Shown here one piece after another: positions 21,565-33,790 of a DNA stretch of 64,000 nt. Both the position numbers and the translations under genes were made by a program. Under the pieces are notes generated by a model. The model worked only from the letters and a program-made list of their open reading frames with translations, made no database searches and was not told where the DNA came from. Origin of the DNA: Agriotes lineatus (taxonomy: Eukaryota > Arthropoda > Insecta > Coleoptera > Elateridae); the NCBI GenBank assembly GCA_940337035.1, contig OW679203.1:77701061-77765060 (forward strand), read 5' to 3'. Numbering within the stretch: the first letter of the stretch is position 1; every line of letters begins with the position of its first letter.

Positions 21565-22855
21565 TATGACAAATGAGTATACTATTCGTGATGAATTTGA
21601 ATCCTGATAATTGCAATGGCCTCATAGTGTCTGTAAGGAAAAATATTTTGTTTTAATAGTATATTATGATTCGAGTTTTATAAGAAGCATTTTGTACCAC
21701 GCACGAGTTTAGGGTACGACGAACGAAGCAAGAAGTGCCCTAAAGGAGTAAGCGATACAAAATGTCTTATAAGCAAGGTATCATACAGTATTTTATCTAC
21801 TTTTCTACCTTTTTAAACAAAAAAAAATGAATCTAGGGAATTTCGAGGCAGTTGGCAACATTTGTGCAATAAAGGCGGCTGTGAAAATAAATAAATTTGA
21901 AATGTAAAGCGCCATGGGGGCTGGAAGTCGTCGACGGTGGCAGAAGGATACGTTGAGGCCACGCTACAACAGAAAATTGAAGTGGCATAAATGCTTAGGC
22001 CTCAACATACAGACTTAAGCTTACCAAGTTGTTCAAGCGTTTCAGAGGCCAATTCTCACACAAATATTGCTCCAATAGGTAACAGTAAAATTCAACAAAA
22101 CATTGTAACTCATGAGAATATTCTGAGTGTTGCCATTGATTCCAAAGACTCTTCTACTGTATCTTTTAATGTTTACAATTGTACTTGTTACGTTCATAAT
22201 TAAGTTTTTGCAGATTTAGTTTTATATGGTCCCTAAAATGTATTGCAATTGGTTATAATAAAAACATTATTCTCTCAGATTCATACTTGCACTCCAGGCT
22301 TTTGAGGTTATGTATGTATGGATGTCAATCCAAATACGTATAACAAATTTCATGCGTTATTGAAACGGTGTTTTACAGGGGTACATACAACGGTAATGTA
22401 TTAACAAAATTATTCTATAACTTGGCGGCAAAACGTACCTGTCAATCAATAAGTAAATTTTACATTTTGTTATAATATTGAGTCTGTGTCCTTCGACCTA
22501 ATGGTATCCGTAGACAACGTTATAATCATAATCTTAATACTGGAAGTCTTGTGACGATTAAATCAAGCACAGTCAGAGTTTTTCTTATTCGAATCAATTA
22601 ATTACACTATTGACAGTTGGATACGTATACGCAGCAAAGTACATATGGTTGCCAACGTTAAAAAAATTAATTACTCTGTTTTTAGTATTTTTATTATAGC
22701 ATCGCTTTTTGTCTATTACGATACGCAAACGAGTATCTGAATAGCCTCAGTACCAACGCAAAGTAGATAATTTTTTTTACAAAACATTTACTTAAAATAT
22801 ACAAGGTGTTCCAAAAATAGGGAACAATATGGATAAAAATATTCCTAGAAACATA
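21565..22855. other. No gene recognised, with possible repeat termini
   Basis: A 70-codon frame at 21991-22203 has no assignable domain. Similar phrases at 21760-21800 (ATACAGTATTTTATCTAC) and 22690-22770 may be decayed ends of one element, and related wording recurs near 52.43 kb. Nothing firmer can be said. Confidence 0.35.
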
Positions 22856-22857
22856 TA

Positions 22858-23088
22858 CACTCACCGGCACGAAAAACAGAGCACTTGCATTTTTTGATTA
22901 GATTTAAAATTGTATCCCTTTGTGATGTTTTATTATTACATTTATTACTATACATTTATTATACATTTAACATTATAACATGTATAATAAATGTATAATA
23001 ATAAATGTAATAATAAAACATCACAAAGGGATACAATTTTAAATCTAATCAAAAAATGCAAGTGCTCCGTTTTTCGTGCCGGTGAGTG
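22858..23088. mobile_element. Near-perfect palindromic MITE, 231 bp, TA target
   Basis: The element starts CACTCACCGGCACGAAAAAC and ends with the reverse complement. Arms of about 115 bp are almost identical (one clear difference, CAGAG versus CGGAG), leaving almost no loop. It is flanked by TA at 22856-22857 and 23089-23090. This is a Tc1/mariner-type MITE, and the high arm identity suggests recent insertion or formation. It lies next to, or inside, the edge of the foldback structure. Confidence 0.92.
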
Positions 23089-23094
23089 TAGTAC

Positions 23095-25409
23095 GAGCGG
23101 CGGTGACACTAAGTCTAGTGTGATAAATCTTTTCAATGTCATATATATAATTCGTTAGGTCATTGATGGGGAAACACAAAATAGCAGTGCTTCCACGTGT
23201 GGACCAAACGGCACTATGCAAATTATAAAAAAAAATCAGTATCTAGTATCATAATACTTCAGGATTCTGGTTGTTCCTCGAGACAGGGAAGGGGTAGGGC
23301 TTTAAGAAAAAACAGTGCTGCCACTCCCCGAGCGAACTCTTATCAGCGGCAGCAGGGAGATAAGTGATCCCTCGGATCCTATTTTCTAGTATCATCGAAC
23401 TTCATACAAATTCAAACGTTATCTGAAAGATCATCAATTTCTTTGTAAGAAAAACCACTGCTGCCTTTTCCAGAAAGTGAAGAAAATGGCGGCAGCAGCA
23501 TTTGAAAGTCGCGATTATCGCAACCGAATTTCGCGTGTTCATTCGGTTTTATCGGCATTAATCCGGTTTTTTCGATTTGTACTAATGAAATACGCCTGAC
23601 ATTGTAAATTGCAATAAATTTTCTATTGCGTTGATTGTTTAAACAAATGAAATTGTATTTTTTATGTGATATTTTTCGAGTTTTCCTTATTTCTCTTGTT
23701 TTTTTTCATATTTTTCAAGCCTTCGAATCCAATTGAGAATGAATTAGTTCTATCTAAATTAGATTCTATCAATTATTCCAAGTTCATTTATTTGTGCCGT
23801 TTTTTTTTAGGTCTTTTCGCGTTTTTCACAGCACGTACAAATCCGTTTCACAGTGTTATTGAAACATGCCATTTATTTATCAGGACAGGGATTGTTTGAA
23901 CAAATTAGAAGTATTCAGTAGTAGTAGTTGTGGGGAGACCGAAGTCTAGCAAGTAGGCCACCATAGGCCCTTTTTGCCAACCCCATGCCATCCCCTCAAC
24001 CGCCTTCATTATCGTCCTCTTCGATGGGCTCTTCTCCCTGCTTAAACCTTCCTGATTTTCTAATGAAGATCAGAATTTCGGCCCAGGATAGGGAGTTCAA
24101 CTCTTCCATTCGAAGCGTAGGTGCTCCAAAGGTTCTATACCTCAGACGCTGGTACGCTTCGCATTCTCCCAAGTAGTGAAAGGACGTTTCCTCGTCCCTC
24201 CCACATCTTGGGCAGATGGGATCTTCCTCTACTCCTATCAGTGTAAGGTGTCTCTTTAGTTTACAGTGGCCTGTCAAGATCCCTATCAAAAGATTTGTGG
24301 TTCTTCGGCTCCTTCCCATTAGCCAGACCGATTTCTTTGAATCAAATCCCGCTACTGCTTCTCAAACGAAAGTGAGCATAAAGCATACCAACTACCGACG
24401 AATGGGATTTGTAGGTCCTTTTGCTGCCCTCTAGCCAATCAGAATGTGCCACTTGTGAATAGCACAGCCGGGGTCCTACAAAAGAAGTTGGTAAAATAAA
24501 TCAACGCCGCAGACACAATTTCTGCTTAAAAATAGCTCAAAAATCTTTGTTCCCAGTAAAATACTTCTAATTTGTTCAAACAATCTCTGTCGTGACAAAT
24601 AAATGGCGTGAATAAAAAAATGCGAAACGGATTCGTACTTACTGTGAAAAACACGAAAAGACCTAAAAAAGCGGCCCAAAAATCAATGACTTTGGAATAA
24701 TTGATAGACTCTAATTTGTTTAAACAATGATCGCAAGTATTGTTTCAACGAATAGAACTAATTTATTCTCAATAGGAATTAAAAGCATGGAAACGATAAA
24801 AAAAATATGGAAAAATCGAAAAATATTACATAAAAAATAGAACTTCATTTGTTTAAACAATCAACAACATTGAAAATGTATTGGAAATTACGATGTCAGC
24901 GTATTTCATTAGTACAAATCGAAAAAAACCGGATTAATGCTGATAAAACTGAATGGACACCCGAAATTCGGTTGCGATAATCGCGATTTTCAAATGCTGC
25001 TGCCGCCATTTTCTCCACCTTCTGGAAAAGGCAGCAGCGGTTTTTTCTTACACAGAAATTGATGATGTTTCAGATAACGTTTGAATTTGTATGAAGTTCG
25101 ATGATACTAGAATATAGGATTCGAGGGATTACTTATGTTTCTGCTGTCGCTGATAAGAGTTCGCTCGGGGAGTGGCAGCACTGTTTTTTCTTAAAGCCCT
25201 ACCCCTCCCCTGTCTCGAGGAACAATCAGAATCCTGAAGTATTATGATACTAGATATTGAATTTTTTTTTTCTTTAATAATTTTTTATAGTGCCGTTCGG
25301 TCCACACGTGGCAGCACTGCCATTTTGTGTTTCCCCATCAATGACCTAACGAATTATATATATGACATTGAAAAGTTTTATCACACTAGACTTAGTGTCA
25401 CCGCCGCTC
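23095..25409. mobile_element. Foldback element, ~0.82-0.85-kb arms around a LINE fragment
   Basis: The left arm (23095-23914) begins GAGCGGCGGTGACACTAAGT and pairs along its whole length with the right arm (24561-25409), at roughly 90 percent identity by eye. Shared landmarks include ATTGTTTGAACAAATTAGAA at the inner edge and GGCAGCAGCA-containing stretches in the middle. The ~645-bp loop holds a LINE C-terminal fragment on the minus strand. The arms have no evident gene. Such structures arise as foldback DNA transposons or by inverted duplication. I could not identify a target duplication at the outer ends. Confidence 0.85.
23996..24319 (-). pseudogene. LINE ORF2 C-terminal zinc-knuckle fragment
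   Basis: The 107-residue frame reads LLIGILTGHCKLKRHLTLIG, then DPICPRCGRDEETSFHYLGEC. This CxxC...HxxxxC arrangement follows RNase H at the C-terminus of many R1/LOA/Jockey-group LINEs. It is open to the end but lacks all polymerase parts. It sits exactly in the loop of the foldback structure, so it was either captured by that element or inserted into it. Confidence 0.75.
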
Positions 25410-25619
25410 AGACTAATAGATCCAGATATGCGTCTTAACGGAGCTTCAGCTCTGAGAAGGGTAATGGAGTAGATTAGGCTCCTGAAGTTGCAATTTTCAA
25501 TATTTAGGTTCCGTTTTCTCTAAAACTACTTCTCTCAGCGATTCCAAACAAGAGCACCTTTTTTACATTTTTCAACCTTTTCGTATATCTAACCGGAACT
25601 GATTAAAATTTAGATATAA

Positions 25620-26010
25620 AAAGTTACGATAAAAAACATCCTTTCACTTCAACCTTTTTTCTTTCGCTTGTTTCTCATGTTTGCTTTCAATGCTGTTAAT
25701 TTTCTTTTCAAGTTTTCTTTTTTCTTTTTTTCATACTTTTATCTTTTCTTCCCATTCTGTAATTCTGCTTTCGCCACTGTGAAGTCTTCTTTCATATCTG
25801 ACATGTTTTTCTTGAATTCCCTTTTTAATTCCTCTTTACTTCATCCATGTTCTTTTATAATTGCTTCCATTTCTTCTGTGTCTTCTCCACTTCTATTGAA
25901 GGCTTTAATTTGTTCCTGCTCCCACTTCTCAAAGTCTTCTAGGTCTTTTCCTCTTTTTCGTTTTATAAATTTTTTACGCTGTGGACACTATTATTCCTTG
26001 CTCTTCCACC
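25620..26010 (-). pseudogene. Lys/Glu-rich coiled-coil fragment, possibly LINE ORF1
   Basis: The minus-strand translation is rich in K, E and R with heptad-like spacing (for example LEDFEKWEQEQIKAFNR and KEELKREFKKNMSDMKEDF) and has internal stops. Coiled coils of this style occur in LINE first open reading frames, but no diagnostic motif is present. The complementary plus-strand frame is Phe/Ser-rich and looks like a shadow. Confidence 0.35.
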
Positions 26011-27765
26011 TGTTTGTACTTCCTTTTTTGTTCATATGACTTTAGTTTGGGTCCGCGAACTATTTACAAAAGATCAAAACTTTCCCGTATATCAGAGCTC
26101 TGCGTTCGTATTTTACGTGCCTCACGTTTTCAAAAATCAACCGCTCTATTTTGGGATCATTTTAAATTCTTTTCACTCGTGTGGATCTGTGACGTCGTTT
26201 CGCTCGAGGATCTTTGACGTCATTTCGCTCGTTTGGATCTTTCCCTCGTGTGAATTTTTAAATTTCGCGGTCTCTTTTTAGCTTGTAGAGGATGGTAATT
26301 TGCGTCTTTCGTGGTATCCAATGTTCGGCTCTATGATATCCTTATCAGTCTTCTGTTCAGTTTCTTTCCCAAATTTGTTCTTTAATTCACTCGATTCGCG
26401 CAGTTTTAATTTCCTTACACTTGTATTGTTCCCCCAGCTACTTTGCGCTATCGATTAATCTCTGGCTTCCCTAAACTTTCACGATTTATTCAATTTTCTC
26501 CTCTGTCACTGACACTTCGATATCACCACCTTGTTTACCTTCTTAAAACGCATTTTCAGACCTATTATTTATTATCATCTTATTGTGTATTATTGGCCTC
26601 TCAAATATTTCCCCTGTTTTTTTAAATTTTAAAACTAGTAAACTGAAAAATAATTTGGCAATACATTTTTACAGTAGGTATAAATAAATAAATTGGGACA
26701 TGTACGCCTTAACCCTTTTGTCTGTGTTGATCAACTTTTGCAGTTTAATAGTAACGTACTATTGCGGATAAGAAATGAAAACACCGATGTTAGTGTATTG
26801 CTCGTTTTTTATTGATTTGAAACATTGTAATTATGTCTTCCATGTCATACTGACTTTTAAAAAGTCACATTGACTTTGACATTAAAATTAATTATTACAA
26901 TAATACCCCGAACTGGCAACTATGATCGGATGACATGAAAAAGACATATTTACAAGATATAGAAATAAAATTAGTGTTTCTATTTGTTATCCGCAATTGT
27001 ACATTTTGAATTTGAACAGAATTTCAACAATATTGAGTTATTAGCATTTTCCATCCTAATGTATTCACAATCATTGAATCATCTTAACAGAAATTTTTAG
27101 AATGTATAACTTTTTCTACAACCTTATTGCAAAAATTTATAAAATTCGCAGCATAGATATGAAATTGTTGTGAAATGCTATGAATCAGACTAAACACTTC
27201 CCAAAAGTGTTTGATAATAATTAAGAAATTATTATAAAATATATTTTAATCAAATTGTAATGAAGTGAAATGCGAAATGATAGGAAATGGGGAATTATTG
27301 TAAAACATTGTGGACTGATTTTTAGACTATTGAAATTATTGCGAGATGCGTTTAAATTATTACAAAATGCTTGTAAATTATCAAATCGAAGTAGTAGAAA
27401 AGGTACGGTCGAAAACTATTATGAAATTATTGAAGCTTTTGCGAAATGCTATGAATCGTGACGTAACAATTCTCAATGTCTGAAAATTTTAGGAAATTTT
27501 TATAAAATACGAAATTTAACGTAATTATAACGAAATACATAGTTGAACATTTTCTGTTACTATGAAAGCATCGACCATTATAATTGTCAAAATTAATAAG
27601 CATACTATCAGAAAACTACAATAGCAAACAAAACTAGTGTCGCTTGTTAAGTTCGGCAGTTACGTGATCGATGCTTTCATTGTTGCCCTCAAATGCAATG
27701 GCTCGACGCGTGCAAAAAGCGAAAATATGGTATTACGCTATATATGGATAAAACTAATAACTGTA
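26011..27765. other. No gene recognised; short direct repeats
   Basis: At 26170-26255 a phrase like CGCTCGTTTGGATCTTT recurs about three times, as an imperfect ~27-bp repeat. At 27120-27470 GAAATTATTGCGAAATGC-like phrases recur loosely. The stretch is otherwise AT-rich with no coding signature. Confidence 0.4.
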
Positions 27766-27925
27766 GTGGCTTATTGCAAACTTGCAACTGTAAGCTGTAA
27801 AACATTCAACTTCCGAAGTGCTCGAACCGTCATTTGCAACATTCTAAATCTTGCAATTGCAACTTTATCTCACAATTGCGATTTAATTTTTTTGCAATTG
27901 CACCAGGCACCAGGGCTTTCGTAAT
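27766..27925 (-). repeat. Dispersed repeat, copy 2 (partner at 13.87 kb)
   Basis: On the minus strand it has the same order of blocks as 13865-14095: GAAAGCCCTG, TTGCAATTGCAAG-like stretches, GACGGTT.GAG.ACTT, then CTTACAGTTGCAAGTTTGCA. Non-coding. Confidence 0.6.
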
Positions 27926-28166
27926 AATTAGATAATAATATGCAACTTTTCCATTAGCATGCACGTCCTTTCTAGTAGAAGTAAAAAAATGGAGGTCTTT
28001 ATGTATAAATCTGACAGATGGTACGAGCTGACTGCTATCTAGCAAAATCTCTAGGTTATTAGTAGTAATGGTAATCCGTGTTAGTAATAAACGAGTTATA
28101 CTGTATTTATAAATGAACTAAAACTCTTGCCAGACGTCTTACTGTTTTTTTTTGTTAATATTTCAG

Positions 28167-30089
28167 ACATTCGATATTGTCAAACGCCCAGTAATATGCA
28201 GTCCTTGTATAGTTTCGCTTGAATCAGCATATGAATTTAAAAGAAATTGCCTGCGCACAGAGGAAGCGATCTACGAATACATGATGGAATGTGAAGAAAA
28301 TGAAGTAATAGACCTTGGGCTTCTGGCTTCACGAGCTTTAAAATCTACTACTCCTGTCATCGTCAAAACCGAAATTGATGACTCTGCGATGGATTCGTCC
28401 TGTGCCATGAATGCTATCACTCAGGACAAGGTTTCTCTCGACAAAGGAATCACTCTTGACAAAGAAATCCCTCTCGGCAAAGAAATCACTCCTACTATTC
28501 CTGTCATTGTCCCTACTATTCCTGAATTCGTCCCTACTACTCCTGAATTCGTGCCTACCATTCCAGTCATCGTTAAAACCGAAATTGATGACTCTGCGAT
28601 GGATTCGTCCTATGCCACAAATAGTATCAGTCAGGACAAGGTTTCTCTCAACAAAGAAATTCCTCCTATTATTCCTGTCATCATCAAAACCGAACCTGAT
28701 TGCGGGATGGATTTCAGTCAGGACAGTATTTCTATTGACAGAGAAATCAAATTAGAACTTATTGAAACGGCTACAGAAACACACGAAATTTCAAAAATTA
28801 AAGTAGTCACACCATACCCTCCTGTGCGTCCCTGCTCTGTGACGTTACGCCGCCTACCGAAAGACCAGGTGGCAATATTACAGCATTCCAGTCTTGCATT
28901 GGCGGTAGATATAGATGCTGTAGATGTGGACAGCATAGATGTGGAACAAGTCCCAAGTGAAGCGTATCCAACGAATGGGCAACAATCGAAATGTTGCGTA
29001 TGTAAAATCTTTTTCAGATCTAAAGAGGATCTAAAGAAACATTCTCTGGTTCATACAAGAAACGGTATGAAAGTTTCGCTTATTGGCTATCCCTTTAGCG
29101 CGACCACTTTGGAACCTATGCGAATGGAGCTGTACAAACGGAAGGGTTTCAAAGAACGGCGTTTTCGGTGCGGCATTTGCAATCTAAATGTAGAAGGTTC
29201 GCTCGAAGCTCACTTGAGGATCCACACGGGTGAAAAGCCATATCAGTGCATCTTGTGTGAATTTTGTACGTCGCAATCAGATTCGTTGCAGACGCACATG
29301 CAAACTCATTCTAACATAACTAACAACCACTTACTCGAAAGGCAATACAAATGCAATTCGTGTCAGTTCTGCACAGCAGGGCGAACCGCGTTGAAGAACC
29401 ACATGGAGAGCCATAAAAGTGATGATACGTTCCCGAAAGGGTTTACGGAAACTTATACCTGTGTTACATGTATGTTTTCTACCATCAGTAAGGAAAGGTT
29501 GATGGAGCACTTGAAACTGGAGCCAAGGGCTGAACCTCTCGGAAATGATCAGGCAAAACCCACGAACAATCACTTGCAAACCAGTGCTACTACTCATAAA
29601 GTTAATATAATAAAAAATTCGGTAAAGCCTGTAATTAATAAAACTATCGTAAAACCTGTCATTAATAAAACTGCGGTAAAGCCTGTCATCTGCAAAACTG
29701 CGAAACCGGTAAAGCCGTATAAATGTGGCATGTGCAAGTTTGCATCGGCCCAAAAAGATGACTACAGGAAGCATTGGAAAGTCCACAAAAAGAAGCCGCA
29801 GTGCAGATGTGCCTATTGTGAGTTCACTTGCGATACTACCGCAGAGTTAGCTACGCATACAAGTAACCATCCAGATTCCAAATTCTACAAATGTGGCAAC
29901 TGTGAGTTTGTAACGGATTACCTTACGCGGCTAGACTGTCATATTATGATCCACGATAACGAAACTGCATATAAGTGCTTCTTCTGCCACTACAGGACAT
30001 ATGTGCGAACCTATTACAGCGATCATACAAGAGTAGTACACTCGAATTCAGCAGCACTATTATGTAATAAAAAGAACGGTACGTGCTGA
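28167..30089 (+). CDS. ZAD-type C2H2 zinc-finger protein 1 (last exon)
   Basis: This is a probable nuclear DNA-binding regulator. The exon follows a polypyrimidine tract and TTTCAG, and there is no ATG before it, so the start lies in an unseen upstream exon. Exon residues 10-40 (ICSPCIVSLESAYEFKRNC) match the second half of the insect ZAD dimerisation domain. An acidic, repetitive linker holds four SUMO-consensus sites (VKTE twice, IKTE, IKLE). Fingers begin near residues 275, 334, 360, 395, 431 (last His missing), 519, 548, 576 and 603, with one HTGEKPY linker. Between fingers 1 and 2 lies GYPFSATTLEPMRMELYKRK, a block shared with the paralogs at 54.1 and 58.3 kb. The frame is intact to a TGA. 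The exact targets cannot be inferred. Confidence 0.88.
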   Translation, partial: TFDIVKRPVICSPCIVSLESAYEFKRNCLRTEEAIYEYMMECEENEVIDLGLLASRALKSTTPVIVKTEIDDSAMDSSCAMNAITQDKVSLDKGITLDKEIPLGKEITPTIPVIVPTIPEFVPTTPEFVPTIPVIVKTEIDDSAMDSSYATNSISQDKVSLNKEIPPIIPVIIKTEPDCGMDFSQDSISIDREIKLELIETATETHEISKIKVVTPYPPVRPCSVTLRRLPKDQVAILQHSSLALAVDIDAVDVDSIDVEQVPSEAYPTNGQQSKCCVCKIFFRSKEDLKKHSLVHTRNGMKVSLIGYPFSATTLEPMRMELYKRKGFKERRFRCGICNLNVEGSLEAHLRIHTGEKPYQCILCEFCTSQSDSLQTHMQTHSNITNNHLLERQYKCNSCQFCTAGRTALKNHMESHKSDDTFPKGFTETYTCVTCMFSTISKERLMEHLKLEPRAEPLGNDQAKPTNNHLQTSATTHKVNIIKNSVKPVINKTIVKPVINKTAVKPVICKTAKPVKPYKCGMCKFASAQKDDYRKHWKVHKKKPQCRCAYCEFTCDTTAELATHTSNHPDSKFYKCGNCEFVTDYLTRLDCHIMIHDNETAYKCFFCHYRTYVRTYYSDHTRVVHSNSAALLCNKKNGTC

Positions 30090-31258
30090 AAGTGTTGCAG
30101 GAGACTTACTTATAAATTTTGTAGACTTACAGAAGTTGTTGTGAGTTGTTTTTAAGCTGTATAGACAATTAACTTACTTTACCACATATACGATTTAAGC
30201 AACAATCTATACTTTATTGGCATAGCAATCGGTTATAATTACAAAGAAACATTAAAAGTGACTTACGTATACATTTATTTCATGTATTCCTTAAAGTAAT
30301 GTAAATATATTTCTAAAATTGAAAGTGTTTTAATGTTTTGGAGGAACTGTAATAACGTGGTACCTCTTAATTTGCTAGAACTTCAGTTAATATTGCTTGC
30401 CGTATTGATTACCGTATCAAAATTTGTGTCAATCTTTTCAGGCTGGAAAAATTGTAAAAAATGTATTGCTCATTTGGTACTTAAAATATTACAAACGCAT
30501 TTAGGTTACTTGTTAATTGACACTGGTAGTTCCCCTGTAGTTGATTAATTATTACTGAAACCGAGAGTTTCTTCTGAGAAGCTGGAATTGAAATACGATA
30601 AAATACTTCAAAATTTCTGGTGAATTGATGTTTTGGTTGTTTTTTTCTGCAGCTGATTGCGCAAATGAAGTAGAGATTGAACATTTAAACTTTGGGAAAG
30701 TATTATAGAGTAGTCAGGTGGCAAGAAGCAAAGTGTGCAAAATAAAAATTAATTAATACATGTTTTTTGTTAGTTTCAAGCAGACTCCATGTTATTTGCG
30801 GTAAAGCTAATATTCCAGTGATCACGTCATTTACTATAATGTTATACTCATCGCACAAAAATGCAAGATGTTGTTAAAACCGTATTAGATTCGTATGTAA
30901 ATGATAGTGCACATATTCTTATACCAGAAATACAATATTACATTATGTAAGGACTTCAGACGAGGCATATTTACAATGAAATGAATTGTGCTTTATTTTT
31001 TTTTTTGCATCAAATTGGTTATCTTGGTGTACAGCTTTAATACTAATACATGTATGTATGTTATTTTTGTTATAAATAATAATTAGTTCGATAGTTTTAC
31101 ATTTTAAGGTGACACCTTCATAGGAAATAGCAAATGTGCCCCAGTAGCAACTGGAAAAATAATTATACGAGTAAAAAGAGTAATTCTTACATTTCTGTGG
31201 GTATTGCTTGCGCCTTAAAGTAGACACGTGGGAATTATTTATGGAATATACATCAGTC
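30090..31258. other. 3' flank of zinc-finger gene 1; no further gene
   Basis: It presumably includes the 3' untranslated region. No canonical AATAAA was singled out in the first 250 bases. The remainder is AT-rich without coding motifs. Confidence 0.45.
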
Positions 31259-33150
31259 AAATGACCTCTACTCCTCGTAACAGGAATCTAAAGACATAAA
31301 ACCCCCGGTCAAAAAATTTCCGGACTAAAAACTCCCCGAACAAAAAACCTCTGAACTAAAAACCCCGCCCCGATCAAAAAACCTCTGGACTAAAAAGCCC
31401 CCGGACAAAAAACCTCTGGAGTAAAAACCCGCCGATCAAAACCTCTGGGCTAAAAACCCCCCGGACAAAAAACCGCTGGAGTAAAAACCCCCCCGAACAA
31501 AAAATATCTCTAGAGTAAAAACTCCCCGAACAAAAAACCTCTGGACTAAAAACCCCCTGAACAAAAAACCTCCAGTCTAAAAGCACCCGAAAAATAATAA
31601 CAATTATGTGGAGGCCGTGGACTATTAACCAAATAAGTTATTAATTATCATCAGGGATATAATTTTTATCAAACCTGATTGTTATTTATTACTCATGTGC
31701 GAATCCAGAAATGCCAAATGACCTCTGCTCCTCGTAACAGGAATCTAAGGAAATAAAACCCCTGGACAAAAACCTCTGGACTAAAAACTCCCGAACAAAA
31801 AACCTGTAGACTAAAAACCCCCTAGACAAAAAACCTCTGGACTAAAAACCCTCTGAACAAAAAAACCTCTGGGTTAAAAACCCCCTGAACAAAAACCTCC
31901 ATACTAAAAACCCCCCGGACTAAATGCACCCGAAAAAGAATAACAATTATGTGGAGGCCGTGAACTATTAACCAAATAAGTTATTAATTATCATCAGGGA
32001 TATAATTTTTATCAAATCTGATTGTTATTTATTACTGATGTACGAATCCAGAAATGTCAGATGACCTCCTTTGCTCCTCGTAACAGGAATCTTAAGGACA
32101 TAAAACCCCCGGACAAAAAACCTCTAGACTAAAAAACCCCCCAGACAAAAAACCTCTGGACTAAAAACCCCCGAACAAAAAACCTCCAGACTAAAAAACC
32201 CCCCGAGCCAAAAACCTCGGGACTAAAAACCCCCTGAACAAAAACCTTCATACTAAAAACTTCCCGGACTAAATGCACCCGAAAAAGAATAACAATTATG
32301 TGGAGGCCGTGAACTATTAACCAAATAAGTTATTAATTATCAGGGATATGATTTTTATCAAACCTGATTATTATTTAGTACTGATGTAAGAATACAGTAA
32401 TGCCAAATGACCCCCTCTGCTCCTCATAACAGGAGTCGAAGGACATAAAACCCTCGGACAAAAACCTTTGGACTAAAAACCCCCTGAACAAAAAACCTCC
32501 AGACTAAAAACCTCCGGACTAAAAGCACCCGAAAAATAATAACAGTTATGTGGAGGTCGTGGACTATTAACCAAATAAGTTAGTAATTATCAGGGATATG
32601 ATTTTTATCAGACCTGATTATTATTTATTACTGATGTAAGAATCCAGAAATGCTAAACGACCTTTTCTACTCTTTGTAATAGGAATCTAAGGACAAAAAA
32701 CCCCCGGACAAAAACCTTCGGACGAAAAAACCCCCAACAAAAATCTCTGGACTAAAAACCCCCAGAACAAAAAACCTCTGGACTAAAAACCCCCCCGGAC
32801 TAAATGCACCCGAAAAAGAATAACAATTATGTGGAGGCTGTGGATGAATAACCAAATAAGTTATTAATTATCAGGGATATGATTTTATCAAACCTCATTA
32901 TTATTTATTACTGATGTAAGAATCCAGAAATGCTAAATCACCTCCTCTGCTGCTCGTAACAGGAATCTAAGGACATAAAACCCCCGAACAAAAAACCTCC
33001 GGACTAAAACTGCCCCGAACCAAAAACCTCTGAACTAAAAGCCCCCTGAACAAAAAACCTCTGCATTAAAAACTCCCCCGAACAAAAAACCTCTGCATTA
33101 AAAACTCCCCCGAACAAAAAACCTCTCGAATAAAAACTCCCCGAACAGAA
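31259..33150. repeat. Higher-order repeat of ~20-bp G-rich units, six copies
   Basis: Six blocks start with a GACCTC.TCTCCTCGTAACAGG-like phrase at about 31259, 31715, 32058, 32403, 32653 and 32934. Each contains a variable run of alternating units such as AACCTCTGGACTAAAAACCC and CCCCCGGACAAAAAACC. All but the last are followed by a constant ~165-bp segment (ACAATTATGTGGAGGCCGTG and onward). The minus strand is G/T-rich (GGGGGTTTTTAGTCC). Open frames in it, rich in Phe, Gly and Val, are by-products of the periodic sequence. It resembles an expanding satellite, and no function is evident. Confidence 0.92.
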
Positions 33151-33159
33151 AACGATATG

Positions 33160-33450
33160 TACGATAAATGTGTAAGAAGTAGAGCATCCATCTTTTAAGG
33201 GCAGGAGCCTCCTCCCCTGGCTCTCTATGAATCCCTGTCTCTGGTTTTAATTTTCCAGTTTCATCCTGTTATTTCCACTAGCTCATCACACCATCGTTTT
33301 GAAGGTCTATCTCTGCATCTCTTACTGGTACCTAATTTGTTAATATCTTTGCCCACCCATCTTTCCTTCTTTGACCCAATGCCATTCTGACGGTGTACAC
33401 TTATACACAATACTTTTTTAACGTCGAAACGAATGAGCGGGACTTGCATC
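33160..33450 (-). pseudogene. RTE-like LINE ORF2 tail fragment
   Basis: The minus strand reads KKERWVGKDINKLGTSKRCR, DRPSKRWCDELVEITG and, after a shift, NWKIKTRDRDS. This matches the C-terminal GRP..RW.DDI......W...A.DR..W pattern of RTE-type LINEs. Stops interrupt it. A second, shorter copy of the same region lies near 34507-34640. Confidence 0.65.
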
Positions 33451-33489
33451 AGTAGGGAATGATAATTTACTTGTAGTAATACTCATATG

Positions 33490-33790
33490 GTGGGAGTTTT
33501 TAGTCCGGGGATTGTTTCCTCTGGGGTTTTTTTATCCAAGGACTTTGCTTGGTGTTTTTTCTCTGTCGGTTTGTCTTGTGGGATTTTTTGTCTGGGTGAT
33601 TTTTCATCCAGGGTTTTTTGTTCAGGGGATTTTTTGTCCAAAGGTTTTTTGTCCAGGAGTTTTTTGTTTGAGAGTTTTCTGTCCAAGGGTTTTTCGTCCT
33701 GGGGTTTTTGTCCGGGGATTTATGTTGGAAGTTTTTTGTGAAAGAGATTTTTCTCTTGGGATTTTTTGTACTGGGGTTTTTAATCTGGTT
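33490..33790 (+). repeat. G/T-rich repeat block, opposite orientation
   Basis: The plus strand has units like GGGGTTTTTTGTCC and TTTTTAGTCCGGGG. This is the same motif as the 31.3-33.2 kb array but inverted, and without its constant segment. About 15 degenerate units. Confidence 0.85.

Noticed and set aside
31374..32855. Open frames with regular FFVQGVFSPEVF-like peptides, looking like a repetitive secreted or membrane protein
   Set aside because: The periodicity follows directly from the G/T-rich DNA units, occurs on both strands in several frames, and lacks consistent starts or splice sites.
31259..33150. CRISPR-like alternation of repeats and spacers
   Set aside because: The units are degenerate ~20-mers with no unique spacers, and the DNA is from an animal genome.
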